The position numbers were made by a program, and so were the translations under genes. Below, one piece after another: positions 27,244 to 36,305 of a stretch of DNA of 64,000 nt (positions are counted from its first letter, which is position 1; the number at the start of each line of letters is the position of its first letter). Source of the DNA: Burkholderia savannae (GTDB lineage: Bacteria; Pseudomonadota; Gammaproteobacteria; Burkholderiales; Burkholderiaceae); assembly GCF_001524445.2 (NCBI RefSeq), contig NZ_CP013418.1:1922001-1986000 (forward strand), written 5' to 3'. The notes under the pieces are model-generated. The model searched no databases. It saw only the letters and a list, made by a program, of their open reading frames with translations, and was not told the DNA's origin.

Positions 27244-28370
27244 CTACGCTGCCCCATGTGGACGCGCTCTGCGCGCTCGAACACCCATACCGCGCCGACG
27301 ACGCCTGCGACCGCCTGTTCGACGCCGCGATGCGCGAACTGGTCGCTTACCACTGCGACGCAAGCCCCGGCTACCGCCGCTGGCTGGAGCGGAACGGCTG
27401 TCCGCCCGCGGACCTGGGCGCACTGTCCGATTGGTCGGCATTGCCGCCGATCTTCGCCAACTACTTCAAGCGCAATCTGCTGCTCAGCGAAACCGGCCAG
27501 GACGCACTCGAGCTGACCTCGTCCGGCACCACCGGCCAGAAGAGCCGCATGCGCTACGACGCGCGCAGCATGGGCGCCGCCCAGCGGATGGTGGACCGGG
27601 TCTTCGAGCATTACGGCTGGCATACGCCGGATCAACCTTGCAACTACCTGCTGCTCAGCTACGAACCCCGCGGCGCGATCACGCTCGGCACGGCCTATAC
27701 CGACCAGTTCCTGTGCAAGTACGCGCCGGTCAATCACGCGGTCCATGTGCTTCGCCATACCGGCACGGGTCATGAGTTCGACCCGTTTGGCGCGATCCGC
27801 GCGCTGCAGCGTTTCGCCGACGAAGGCCTGCCGGTGCGCATCTTCGGTTTTCCCGCGTTCCTGTGGTTCACGCTTCGGCGCATGGGCGACATGGGCGTCC
27901 CGCCGCTGACGCTGCATCCCGACTCGCTGGTGTTTCTCGGCGGCGGCTGGAAAACCCATGCGGATGCCGCGATTCCAAAGCCCGAGCTGTATCGCCGCCT
28001 GGGCGAACAGCTCGGCGTGCCGGATTCGCGCTGTCGCGACGGTTATGGCTCGGTCGAGCATCCGGTGCCCTACGTCGAGTGTGCCCGCCATCGCTTTCAC
28101 GTGCCGAGCTGGGCGCGCGCGTGGGCCCGCGACACCGCCACGCTGGCCCGGCTGCCCTATGGTGCGCCGGGCTTTCTCCACCTGGCGTCGCCCTTCATTT
28201 CCTCCAGCCCGGCGCACAGCCTGCTGTTGAGCGACCTGGCCGTGTTGTGGCCGGCCGAGCGCTGCGGCTGCGGCGCGCCCACCGACTGGTTCGACCTGCT
28301 GGGCCGCGCCGGCACCAGCAAGAACCGGAGCTGCGCGATGGCGGCATCCGAACTGATCAAGGAGCGTTGA
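27240..28370 (+). CDS. LuxE-like acyl-protein synthetase (fatty-acid/aryl-acid adenylating, acyl-transferring)
   Basis: 376 residues of the LuxE/acyl-protein synthetase family. In the lux system LuxE activates a fatty acid as acyl-AMP, holds it on a C-terminal cysteine and passes it to LuxC for reduction. The adenylate-forming P-loop TSSGTTGQKSRM is near residue 96. The C-terminus GRAGTSKNRSCAMAA carries Cys365, matching the position of the acyl-accepting cysteine of LuxE (about 364). A CGCG pair lies just before it. ATG overlaps the transporter's stop, and a LuxC-like gene starts one base after its own stop. No luxAB luciferase genes are present, so light emission is not implied. Confidence 0.85.
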   Translation: MTTLPHVDALCALEHPYRADDACDRLFDAAMRELVAYHCDASPGYRRWLERNGCPPADLGALSDWSALPPIFANYFKRNLLLSETGQDALELTSSGTTGQKSRMRYDARSMGAAQRMVDRVFEHYGWHTPDQPCNYLLLSYEPRGAITLGTAYTDQFLCKYAPVNHAVHVLRHTGTGHEFDPFGAIRALQRFADEGLPVRIFGFPAFLWFTLRRMGDMGVPPLTLHPDSLVFLGGGWKTHADAAIPKPELYRRLGEQLGVPDSRCRDGYGSVEHPVPYVECARHRFHVPSWARAWARDTATLARLPYGAPGFLHLASPFISSSPAHSLLLSDLAVLWPAERCGCGAPTDWFDLLGRAGTSKNRSCAMAASELIKER

Positions 28371-28371
28371 C

Positions 28372-30774
28372 ATGTACCTGCTTCACGGCGTGCTGCACGC
28401 CGACCACGACCTCGACACGGCGCTCGCGCTGCTGCGCGAACGGCTCGCCGACACGCTCGCCGATCCGCTCGACAGCGAGACCGTGCTCGCCTGCGCCGAA
28501 CGTTTCGCCGAGGCGCTGCAGGAAGGCGCGCCGTCGGCGCTGCCGGACACCGCCGCGCGCGCCGAACTGGCCGCGTTCTGCCGGCGCCCGGCACTGCAAG
28601 CCAAGCTCTCGCGGGAATTGGGCGAGCAGCCCGGCTCGCTGCGTCGTCCGGATTACCGCGAGCCACGCTTCGAAGCATGGCGGCCACTCGGCGTGGTGCT
28701 GCACGTGACGCCCGCCAACGCCGCACTGCTGCCCTTCATGGCCGTGCTGGAAGGTCTGCTGGCGGGCAACATCAACTGGCTGCGCCCGAGCAGCCGCACC
28801 GACGACCTGAGCGCGCGCCTGCTCGCCGAACTGCTGCGACACGACGCGAGCGGCCGGCTCGCCGCGCACATCGCCGTGCTGCCGGTGCCGAGCGCGCGAC
28901 TCGGTGCGTTGCTGGCCTGCGCCGACGGCGTGTCCGCGTGGGGCGGCGCCACGGCGCTCGCGGCCCTGCGCGCGCAATTGCCGCCCGGTTGCCGCTGGAT
29001 CGACTGGGGGCACCGGATCAGCTTCGCCTACCTGGCTCCGGACGCCCTCAGCGACGCGCAACTCGACGCGCTCGCCGACGACGTGTGCCGCCACGACCAG
29101 CAGGCCTGCTCCAGTCCGCAGGCCGTGCTGGTGGACAGCGACGATCCGGCGACGCTCGACACGCTTGCGCGCCGGCTCGCCGCCGCGCTGCGACGCCGGG
29201 CGCCCCATTGGCCCGCGCTGCGCGCGGATCGGCAGGAGGCAGCGGAGATCAGCACCCGCATGGCCTTCCATCGGCTGGACCAGGCGTTCGCCGACGCGCC
29301 GGGCGAGGTCATCGACGGCGACGGTTGGCGGATCGCGTGGACCTTGCGCGAGGAATTGACGCCATCGCCGCTGTTCCGCACCGTCGAGCTGCGCCCGGCC
29401 CCGCGTGCGAGACTGGCCGGCATCCTGCGCCCGTGGCGCACTCGTCTGCAAAGTTGCGGACTGGTCGCCGCCGCCCGCGTGCCCGAGCTGAGCCGGCTGC
29501 TGCTCGCGGCGGGCGTGAGCCGCATCACGCCCGTCGGTCGCATGCACGACGGTTATGCCGGCGAGCCGCACGACGGCGCCTATGCGCTGCAACGCCTGTC
29601 GCGCCGCGTGTCGGTGAGCCTCGACCCCGCCACGCTGCCCGGCCACGCCCACCTGGACGCACCGCCTGCCATGCCGGAAGGCCTGCACGCGTCGCCGGTG
29701 ATGGACAAGGCCGCGTTCCAACACCAGCCCGATCACGCGCGGGCGCAACTCTACTTCCGGAGCGGCGGCAGCAGCGGCACGCCCAAGCTGGCCCGCTTCA
29801 GCTATCGCGACTACCACCGCCAGATGCGCGCCGCGGCCGACGGCCTGTTCGCCGCCGGACTGGACCCCGCCACCGATCGGGTGATGAATCTCCTCTACGG
29901 CGGCAATCTGTACGGCGGCATGCTCAGCTTCTTCACGATCCTCGAAGCGCTCGGGGTGCCGCAGTATCCGATGGGCGGCCCCGTCGACGATGATTTCAGC
30001 GAGATCGCCCGGCTGATCGTCGAACAGCGCATCGACACGCTGATCGGCATGCCGGGCACCGTGCACCGGCTGTTCGAACGCGAAAGCGACGCGCTGCGCC
30101 GCTACGGCGGGGTGCGCAAGGTGTTCTGCGGCGGCGAGCATGTCAACGCCGGGCAACGCACGTATCTGGCGAGCTTCGGCGTCGAGCTGATTCGCTCGGC
30201 GATCTACGGCTCGGTGGACGCCGGTCCGCTCGGCCATGCGTGTGCGAGCTGCGCCGACGGCGAGTTCCACCTGCTGGCGGACACGCAATGGCTGGAAGTG
30301 CTGGAGCCTGCGCGCGACGTCCCTGCCGCGCCGGGCGAGACCGGCCGGCTGGTGTTCACGTCGCGCCACCGCGAAGCCCAGCGGGTGCTGCGCTACGACC
30401 TGGGCGACCTGGGCCGGTGGTTACCGGGGGTCTGCCCATGCGGGCTGGAGACGCCGCGCTTCCGGCTCGCCGGCCGCCATGGCGCGCTGTTGCGGGTCGG
30501 CACGATCTTCGTCGATCCGGAGCAACTGAGCCGGCCCATCGGCCAGCCGATGCAGTGGCTGATCGATCGTGATGACGGTGGGCGCGACCGCATCCGGCTG
30601 CTCGTCGACGGTGATCCGGCCTCGATCCGCGCACGCGTGCTGGACGACGCCATGCTGAACCAGGTCGTGAGCGGCGGGCTGCTGCGCCTCGAGGTGAGCG
30701 CCGTTGCGGCCGCCGCGTTCCAGCGCCATCCACACAGCGGCAAGACGCCGTTCGTCATGGATCTGCGCGGCTGA
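28372..30774 (+). CDS. LuxC-like acyl reductase fused to a PaaK/CoF-synthetase-like adenylating domain
   Basis: 800 residues, about twice a normal LuxC. Residues 1-430 are LuxC/acyl-CoA reductase-like: PLGVVLHVTPANAALLPFMAVLEGLLAGNINWLRPSS at about 105-141 and the catalytic-cysteine motif DQQACSSPQ with Cys246. Residues 440-800 are a phenylacetate-CoA-ligase-like adenylating domain: P-loop SGGSSGTPK at 464-472, a mid-domain glycine-rich GGNLYGG, CGGEHV, and two CxxC pairs (HACASC and CPCG) as in CoF/PaaK enzymes with a zinc knuckle. The product is predicted to activate an acid and reduce an acyl-thioester to an aldehyde. Fusion of a reductase and a second ligase next to a LuxE is unusual. The gene starts one base after the LuxE stop, so translation is coupled. 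Confidence 0.82.
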   Translation: MYLLHGVLHADHDLDTALALLRERLADTLADPLDSETVLACAERFAEALQEGAPSALPDTAARAELAAFCRRPALQAKLSRELGEQPGSLRRPDYREPRFEAWRPLGVVLHVTPANAALLPFMAVLEGLLAGNINWLRPSSRTDDLSARLLAELLRHDASGRLAAHIAVLPVPSARLGALLACADGVSAWGGATALAALRAQLPPGCRWIDWGHRISFAYLAPDALSDAQLDALADDVCRHDQQACSSPQAVLVDSDDPATLDTLARRLAAALRRRAPHWPALRADRQEAAEISTRMAFHRLDQAFADAPGEVIDGDGWRIAWTLREELTPSPLFRTVELRPAPRARLAGILRPWRTRLQSCGLVAAARVPELSRLLLAAGVSRITPVGRMHDGYAGEPHDGAYALQRLSRRVSVSLDPATLPGHAHLDAPPAMPEGLHASPVMDKAAFQHQPDHARAQLYFRSGGSSGTPKLARFSYRDYHRQMRAAADGLFAAGLDPATDRVMNLLYGGNLYGGMLSFFTILEALGVPQYPMGGPVDDDFSEIARLIVEQRIDTLIGMPGTVHRLFERESDALRRYGGVRKVFCGGEHVNAGQRTYLASFGVELIRSAIYGSVDAGPLGHACASCADGEFHLLADTQWLEVLEPARDVPAAPGETGRLVFTSRHREAQRVLRYDLGDLGRWLPGVCPCGLETPRFRLAGRHGALLRVGTIFVDPEQLSRPIGQPMQWLIDRDDGGRDRIRLLVDGDPASIRARVLDDAMLNQVVSGGLLRLEVSAVAAAAFQRHPHSGKTPFVMDLRG

Positions 30775-30804
30775 ACTTCCGTCGTCCATACATTGCTCAT
30801 CACC

Positions 30805-32067
30805 ATGCATCCACGCCTCATTCCCCTCGTCGAGCATGCGCGCGCGCATTCGCCTCACTACCGCGCGCTGTACCGTGCGTTGCCCGCCCACGGCTGGCGC
30901 CTGACCGACCTGCCGACGATCGATCCCGCCGATTACTGGCGGGATTCGCAGGACCTGACGCGCTGGCGCGCGCTGACCGCCGCGCCGAACGACGGCCACG
31001 TGTTCAAGACCGGCGGCTCCACCGGCGACGGCAAGCTGTCGGTGTTCAGCCGCGCCGAATGGCGCGCGTTCGTGCAGGCGTTCGGCGCGGGCCTCGCGCG
31101 CCAGCTGCGCGACGGCGACCGGGTCGCCAACCTGTTCTTCGCGGGCGACCTCTACACCAGCCTGTTGTTCATCCACGGCGCGCTGTCGCATGCGCCCGTG
31201 GCCCTCGTCGAGTACCCGTTCACCTGCCATGTCGACCACGACGTGCTGGCGGCCGCGATTCGCCAGCACCGCATCAACGTCCTGGCCGGCGTGCCGGCGC
31301 AGTTACTGCGTTTCGCCCGTCACCTGGCGGCGCATGGCCACACCTTGCCGGACGTGCGGGCAGTGCTCTACGGCGGCGAGACCTTGTTCGACGAGCAGAT
31401 CGCGCTGCTCGCACAGGTATTGCCGCGTGCCCGCGTCGGCTCGGTGGGCTGCGCAAGCGTCGACGCGGGCCTGATCGGCTATGCCGATCAGGCTTGCGGG
31501 CACGGCGAACATCGCGTGTTCGACGACGACAGCATGATCGAGATCGTCGACGAGGAGAGTGGTGAGCCCATCGACGAAGCCGGGCGCCGGGGCGTCCTGC
31601 TGGTCACCAACCTGCAGCGCCGGTTGATGCCCGTGATCCGTTATCCCAGCGGCGATCTCGCGTGCTGGCGCGAACCGCCCGGCCCCGCGCGCAAGTTCGC
31701 GCTGCTCGGGCGCGCCGCGCATGGCCACCGGGTCCGTGTCGGCACGCTGTCGCTGTTTCCGGAGGCGCTCGGGCGCGTGCTCGACGCAGCATGCGCGCTG
31801 CTGGGGTGGCAACTGGAAGTCGCGCGCGCGGACGGCGTGGATTGCCTGACGCTGCTGCTGGCGGCGCGCGCGCCGCTGGATCTCGAACGAATCCGCGATG
31901 CCGTATTCATGGCTCAGCCGGCGATCGCGGCACTGTGCGCCGAACAGCAATTGCGCGTGGCGCTACGGCAGACGCCACTGGAACGGATGCGTACCCATCC
32001 GCGCTCGGGCAAGCTGCTGCGGATCGTCGACCAGCGCGACTACGCGCATGCGGAGGCCTGGCGATGA
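30805..32067 (+). CDS. PaaK-like (phenylacetate-CoA ligase/CoF synthetase family) adenylating enzyme
   Basis: 420 residues. The ATP-binding loop KTGGSTGDGK is near residue 70. YGGETLFDEQ and a domain with the YPSGDLACW adenine-site signature follow, and the C-terminal lid region contains HPRSGKLLRIVD. It lacks the paired cysteines seen in the fused ligase. Similarity in plan to the C-terminal half of the preceding protein suggests divergence from a duplicated ligase. ATG at 30805 was chosen over a TTG four codons upstream. It starts 30 bases after the LuxC-PaaK gene and its stop overlaps the next start (ATGA). The acyl substrate is unknown. Confidence 0.8.
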   Translation: MHPRLIPLVEHARAHSPHYRALYRALPAHGWRLTDLPTIDPADYWRDSQDLTRWRALTAAPNDGHVFKTGGSTGDGKLSVFSRAEWRAFVQAFGAGLARQLRDGDRVANLFFAGDLYTSLLFIHGALSHAPVALVEYPFTCHVDHDVLAAAIRQHRINVLAGVPAQLLRFARHLAAHGHTLPDVRAVLYGGETLFDEQIALLAQVLPRARVGSVGCASVDAGLIGYADQACGHGEHRVFDDDSMIEIVDEESGEPIDEAGRRGVLLVTNLQRRLMPVIRYPSGDLACWREPPGPARKFALLGRAAHGHRVRVGTLSLFPEALGRVLDAACALLGWQLEVARADGVDCLTLLLAARAPLDLERIRDAVFMAQPAIAALCAEQQLRVALRQTPLERMRTHPRSGKLLRIVDQRDYAHAEAWR

Positions 32068-33011
32068 GCGAGCGCGATCCGCTGGAGGCATTGGTGCGCG
32101 ACTATCAGGCGGCCGATGCCGAACCCGTCAGCGCGTTGTTTCGCGCGGTCTATGGCGAGCATTACGTGTATCCGGACGTCTATCTGCCGAGCCGGATTCA
32201 CGCGCACAACGTCAGCGGCCGATGGCGCTCGGCGGTGGCGGTCCGCGACGGGCGGCTGCTGGGCCACGCGACATTGTGGCGGGATGCGGCGCGGCCCGGG
32301 CTGGCGGAACTGGCGCTGAACGTTGTGCATCCGGACGCGCGCGGCCAGCGCATCGCGAGCCGGCTCGCCCGTCATCTGCACGCGACGGCGGGACGGCTCG
32401 GCGTCGGCATGGTGACGATCAAGCAGGTCTGTTCGCATCCGCGCAGCCAGCATGTCGCGCTGGCGCTGGGGTTTCGCAGCACGGCGCTGCTGATCGACTA
32501 CGTCGAATCGCCGTTCGGGCAGGCGGAACGGGAGAGCATCGTGGTCGGGTGCCTGCCGCTGCGTGCGTGGCCTCTGCCTCGGCTCGACTGGCCGGCGCAC
32601 TGGCGCGCATGGCTGGACAGTTTGCGCGCGGCGTTCGGCGAGGCGCCGCCGGCACCGGACTCCGCCGCGTCGGACTTCACGCTGACGCGGGACGGCTTGC
32701 GGGTCGTGCTGGAGACGTCGCGGGCAAGTGAAGCGCAGATCGCCGAGATTGCCGCGCTGCCCGCGCGTTCGTTGCTCGATCTGAGCTTGCCGGCCACGGC
32801 GGAAAATGTGGCGCACGCGCCCGTGTTGACGCGCGGCGGATTCCGTTTCGGCGGCTTGTTGCCCGCCGCGAACGGCGGCTGGCGGCTGCTTTGGCTGCGC
32901 GGACGGGGGCCACGGGAGCTACATCTGTGCGATCGTCAAGGCGAGCGTTTGTATCGGCTCTATGCGGAGGCGGAGCCAGGTGCGCGCGAATCAGGGAATC
33001 GCTGTCCATGA
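32064..33011 (+). CDS. GNAT-family N-acyltransferase with an extra C-terminal domain
   Basis: 315 residues. The N-terminal GNAT domain (about 10-150) shows LALNVVHPDARGQRIASRLARHLH, the acetyl-CoA-binding motif A with its R-G-Q-x-x-A pyrophosphate loop. The C-terminal 150 residues are not recognised but look like a second alpha/beta fold, possibly a degenerate GNAT repeat. It is translationally coupled to the upstream PaaK-like gene by an ATGA overlap and is the last gene of the set. It could transfer an acyl group to an amine formed by the pathway, or provide self-protection; both are inference. Confidence 0.75.
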   Translation: MSERDPLEALVRDYQAADAEPVSALFRAVYGEHYVYPDVYLPSRIHAHNVSGRWRSAVAVRDGRLLGHATLWRDAARPGLAELALNVVHPDARGQRIASRLARHLHATAGRLGVGMVTIKQVCSHPRSQHVALALGFRSTALLIDYVESPFGQAERESIVVGCLPLRAWPLPRLDWPAHWRAWLDSLRAAFGEAPPAPDSAASDFTLTRDGLRVVLETSRASEAQIAEIAALPARSLLDLSLPATAENVAHAPVLTRGGFRFGGLLPAANGGWRLLWLRGRGPRELHLCDRQGERLYRLYAEAEPGARESGNRCP

Positions 33012-33303
33012 ATTAGGCCTCGGCGTGCGACGGTCGTTGCTCGAAGTGGATCACGTTGCGGCGCGCGAATGTCACGCGCTCACCGAGCAAAAAGCCTCGG
33101 CGCGCCCGCGCGCGACGCCGGCCGGCGAGCAGACGGATTTCGTCGCAACGACGGAGATCGGGAACGGCCCGATTCGGCGGCACCGCGCGTAGCGGGGCCG
33201 GCACGGCGTCTCGATCATCGAGGCCGACGCCGGTCGCCGGGGCGGCCGATGAGCCTCGCGCCGCGCGACATCGCATCGCGCCGCAACGAAGGCCGCTCGC
33301 GGA
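33012..33303. other. Junction between the LuxCE-like set and the catabolic region
   Basis: Convergent gap of 292 bases. A minus-strand frame ending at 33013 (LLGERVTFARRNVIHFEQ near its end) has a protein-like C-terminus with no recognisable start and could be the tail of a truncated gene; I cannot assign it. No terminator hairpin with a T-tract was found. Confidence 0.35.
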
Positions 33304-34326
33304 TCAAGCCGCGCCGATGCGTTGCACCGCGATCGACGCGACGTCGACGCGGCGCGGCAGGATCGCGTCGCGCACCGCGCGATCGGCCACCTGCTGCAGC
33401 GTCGCGATGTCGGCCGCGCCGACCGCCCGCTGCGCGAGCGCCGCGCGGCGCGTGATGTCCGCCGCCGTGTCGAGCGATAACCGCGTGAGCGCCGCATAGA
33501 CCTTCGCGTATTCGTCCGGATGCGCGAGCGCCCAGCGCCCCGCCCGTTCGAGCCGCGCGAGCGCGTCGGCGAGCGCCGCGCGCTTCGCGCGGTCGTCGAG
33601 CGTACCGACGGGCGACGTCAGGAACGCGAGGCCCGAGTTGATGCCGCCGCCGTCGCGCACGACGCGCGCGCCGCGTCTCACGACATGCCCGTAATACGGA
33701 TCGAACGTCGCCCAAATATCGATACGCTTCGCCTCGAACGCGGCGAACGCATCGACGGGCAGCACGAATCTCACGTCGACGTCCTGCCGAGACAGCCCGC
33801 GCTCGGCGAGCGCGCCGTAAAGCTGGTACTGCGAAATGCTGCCGCGCGCGGACGATACGACAACCGTGCGCCCCTTCAGGTCGGCCACGTCGCGCACCGG
33901 CGAATCGGGCTGCACGACGATGCCGAGCGACGCCGGCGAGCCGACGCGCGTCGCGACGATCCGCAGCGCCGGATCGCCGAGCGCGGCGGTGAGCACCGGC
34001 AAGTCGCCCGCGGGCGCGAGGTCGATCGCGCCCGCGCGTTGCGCTTCGAAGAGCGGCGCCGCGCCCTGGAAATTCGCCCAGCGGAATCGATACGGCGTGT
34101 CGTTCAGCACGCGCGCCGCCTCGGCGAGCGCACGCAGGCCGCCCGCCTGATCGCCGAGCACGAGCGTGACGCCGGACACGTCGACGCCCGCCGTCGCGGC
34201 CGCCGCCCGCTGCGCCGCCGTTGTCGGCGCAACGCGGCCGGCGAGCGCCGCGGCCGACGCGACGGCAAGGCAGCGCAACGCGCGGCGGCGGGCGGCGAAC
34301 GGCGGCGGGAAAGCGTGACGATTCAT
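33304..34326 (-). CDS. ABC-type sulfonate/nitrate/taurine-like substrate-binding protein
   Basis: 340 residues with an N-terminal export signal (RRRALRCLAVASAAALAG) and a NMT1/SsuA-type periplasmic binding fold. Segments such as NFQGAAPLFEAQRAGAIDLAPAGDLPVLTA and VVVSSARGSISQYQLYGALAERG are family-typical. SsuA proteins bind alkanesulfonates and deliver them to an SsuBC transporter; no permease or ATPase gene is adjacent, so this is an orphan binding protein here. ATG at 34326 follows GAGAGG; a longer frame to 34386 has no signal-like start. Confidence 0.85.
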   Translation of the reverse strand: MNRHAFPPPFAARRRALRCLAVASAAALAGRVAPTTAAQRAAAATAGVDVSGVTLVLGDQAGGLRALAEAARVLNDTPYRFRWANFQGAAPLFEAQRAGAIDLAPAGDLPVLTAALGDPALRIVATRVGSPASLGIVVQPDSPVRDVADLKGRTVVVSSARGSISQYQLYGALAERGLSRQDVDVRFVLPVDAFAAFEAKRIDIWATFDPYYGHVVRRGARVVRDGGGINSGLAFLTSPVGTLDDRAKRAALADALARLERAGRWALAHPDEYAKVYAALTRLSLDTAADITRRAALAQRAVGAADIATLQQVADRAVRDAILPRRVDVASIAVQRIGAA

Positions 34327-34552
34327 CGGCGGAAGCCTCTCGAACGAACGTCGCCGCGCACGATCGCACGACCGACGAAACGCCAAGCTTATGGAATCGC
34401 CCGAAGCGGAACAAACATCGATTTGCGAAATGCTTATTGCAAAGCGCTATCCGGCAATGAGCGACGTGCGCGGACATCGCGCCGCACGCATCGCACTCAT
34501 CTCACTCATCGCACTCGCCGCGTGCGGCCCGCATCGCGCTCAGTCCGCACGC

Positions 34553-35143
34553 TCACGCGTCGCCACACGCGCTCGACCGAACGCCGCAGCACTCGGCGCC
34601 GCGTCCCGGCGGTCTCGACGCCGCACGCGCGCGGCTCATCCGCGCGGGCGCATCGTCAGGCGCATCGAGATTCGGTTCGTCGAGCAGCGCGACAGGCCGC
34701 GCGACGTAGTCGCACGGCGTGAGCCCGACCGCCCGCCGGAAATGCCGGCCGAGGTGGCTCTGGTCGAAGAAGCCGACTTCGGTCGCGACGACGGAAGGCG
34801 GCACGCCCCGCAGCAACAGATCCTGCGCGCGACGTATCCGCACGCGGCACAGATAGCGATGCGGCGACAGGCCCACTTCGTCTCGAAAGCGCGCCGCGAA
34901 TCGCGACACGCTCAGGCCCGCGACGTCCGCGAGCATGTGCAGATTGAGCGGCTGCGCGAAGTGCGTGTCGATGAAGCGCAGCGCGCAGCACACGGCGCGC
35001 GATACGGGGCGCGACTCGGGACGCGATACGGCGCGCGACTCGGGACGAGACCCGTGACGAGACTCCGGGCGTGCCCCAGGGCGCGCCGCCGCGCACGCCG
35101 CAGCGGGCGCGGCGGCGTCGATGCGATCCGGAACGTTCGCCAT
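34553..35143 (-). CDS. AraC-family transcriptional regulator with a repetitive N-terminus
   Basis: 196 residues. The C-terminal AraC DNA-binding domain (about 50-155) contains two HTH motifs: LNLHMLADVAGLSVSRFAARFRDEVGLSPHRYL, then the second with PPSVVATEVGFFDQSHLGRHFRRAVGLTPCDY. Instead of a sensing domain there is a short segment with repeated SRPESR/VSR units, and the tail is disordered. It starts 11 bases after the opine-oxidase-like subunit gene and is therefore likely co-transcribed with, and a regulator of, the amine/opine genes upstream. Confidence 0.85.
   Translation of the reverse strand: MANVPDRIDAAAPAAACAAARPGARPESRHGSRPESRAVSRPESRPVSRAVCCALRFIDTHFAQPLNLHMLADVAGLSVSRFAARFRDEVGLSPHRYLCRVRIRRAQDLLLRGVPPSVVATEVGFFDQSHLGRHFRRAVGLTPCDYVARPVALLDEPNLDAPDDAPARMSRARAASRPPGRGAECCGVRSSACGDA
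34993..35070. repeat. Imperfect 24-base repeat inside the AraC-family gene
   Basis: GGCGCGCGATACGGGGCGCGACTCGGGACG-type words recur about three times and encode the SRPESR units of the regulator's N-terminus. Repeats are in frame, so length variation would be tolerated. Confidence 0.65.
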
Positions 35144-35153
35144 GCGCGCTCCG

Positions 35154-36305
35154 TCACGCCGCCGCTTGCGCGACCGTTGGCGGCGACACGAAGCGCGCGA
35201 TCGAAAACGGCTCGATCGGGGTGCGCGTCGCGCCGCTGTCGATCAGTTCGGCCATCGTATCGCCGACGCCCGGCCCGAGCTGGAAGCCATGCCCGCAAAA
35301 GCCGAATGCGTAATAGAGGCCGTCGACCTTCGCGCTGCGTCCCATGATCGGGCGATCGTCGGGCATGTAGCCTTCCACGCCGCTCCACACGCGGATGATG
35401 TTCAGCCGCGCGAGCGCGGGCGCGACGCGCGCGAGCTGGCGAAACTGCAGCAGCGTGCTTTCCGGCAGCACCTTCGCGCGGCGCTCGTCGAGATACGCGC
35501 TCGCGCGCGCGCAGCCGCCGATCACGATGTTGCCGCGCTCCACCTGCCGGAAGTACACGACTTCCTCGATGTGCGGCGAAGATACGCCGACAACCGGCCG
35601 GATCGCGTACGGCACGGGCTCGGTGACGGCCATCTGCGGGCCGTTCACTTCGATCGGCACCGCTTCGCCGAACTGCGCGCTCAACTGGCTGCCCCACGCG
35701 CCCGCGGTCACGAGCAGATTCGGCGCGCAGAACACGCGGCCGTCGGCGGTGCTCGCGCGGAACGTGTCGCCGTCCTTCTCGACGGTCACGATCGCGGTGT
35801 TCTCCTCGATCCTCGCGCCCGCGCGCGCCGCCGCGCGGCCGAACGCCGGCGCCGCGAGCCGCGGGTTCGCATGGCCGTCCATCTCCGAATGCGACGCGCT
35901 CAGGATCTCGGGGCCGAGAAACGGAAACTTCGCGCGCATCGCCGCGCCCCGGTACAGATCGAGCTTCAGCCCGTAATGGCTCGCTTCCTTCGCGTAGGCC
36001 TCGAACGTGTCGTCCTGCTCCTGCCGGTAGCACACGCGAATGTGCCCGGTCTGCAGGAACTCCGCGCTGTGTCCGATCAGCTCGGGCAGCCGCCCCCAGA
36101 TCTCGCGCGACCGGTTCGCGAGCGGCAGTTGCGGCAGGTAGCGGCCCTGCCGGCGCACGTTGCCGAAGTTCGTGCCGCTCGCCTGCTGTCCGATCAGCGC
36201 GCGTTCGATCAGGATCACCGAACGTCCGCGCCGGCGCAGGAAGAACGCGGCCGCCGCGCCCATGAAGCCGCCGCCGACGATCACCACATCCGCATCGGCC
36301 CGCAT
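35154..36305 (-). CDS. FAD-dependent amine/opine oxidase, OoxB/HcnC-like subunit
   Basis: 383-residue DAO-type flavoenzyme. The N-terminal FAD dinucleotide-binding motif VVIVGGGFMGAAAAFFLRRRG occupies about 7-27, with a DadA-like catalytic fold and the C-terminal FAD contact YYAFGFCGHGFQLGPG. It resembles the B subunit of opine oxidase/hydrogen-cyanide-synthase-type complexes, which oxidise an amino acid or opine. ATG at 36305 overlaps the preceding subunit's stop (TGATG). It would act with the two upstream genes as a three-subunit dehydrogenase. The substrate is not deducible. Confidence 0.88.
   Translation of the reverse strand: MRADADVVIVGGGFMGAAAAFFLRRRGRSVILIERALIGQQASGTNFGNVRRQGRYLPQLPLANRSREIWGRLPELIGHSAEFLQTGHIRVCYRQEQDDTFEAYAKEASHYGLKLDLYRGAAMRAKFPFLGPEILSASHSEMDGHANPRLAAPAFGRAAARAGARIEENTAIVTVEKDGDTFRASTADGRVFCAPNLLVTAGAWGSQLSAQFGEAVPIEVNGPQMAVTEPVPYAIRPVVGVSSPHIEEVVYFRQVERGNIVIGGCARASAYLDERRAKVLPESTLLQFRQLARVAPALARLNIIRVWSGVEGYMPDDRPIMGRSAKVDGLYYAFGFCGHGFQLGPGVGDTMAELIDSGATRTPIEPFSIARFVSPPTVAQAAA

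Noticed and set aside
27240-33011. A bioluminescence (lux) operon
   Set aside because: LuxE- and LuxC-like proteins are present but there are no luxA/luxB luciferase or luxD genes, and the LuxC is fused to an unrelated ligase.
34391-35347. Plus-strand frame opposite the AraC-family gene
   Set aside because: The minus-strand AraC domain is unmistakable; the plus frame is arginine-rich and without similarity.
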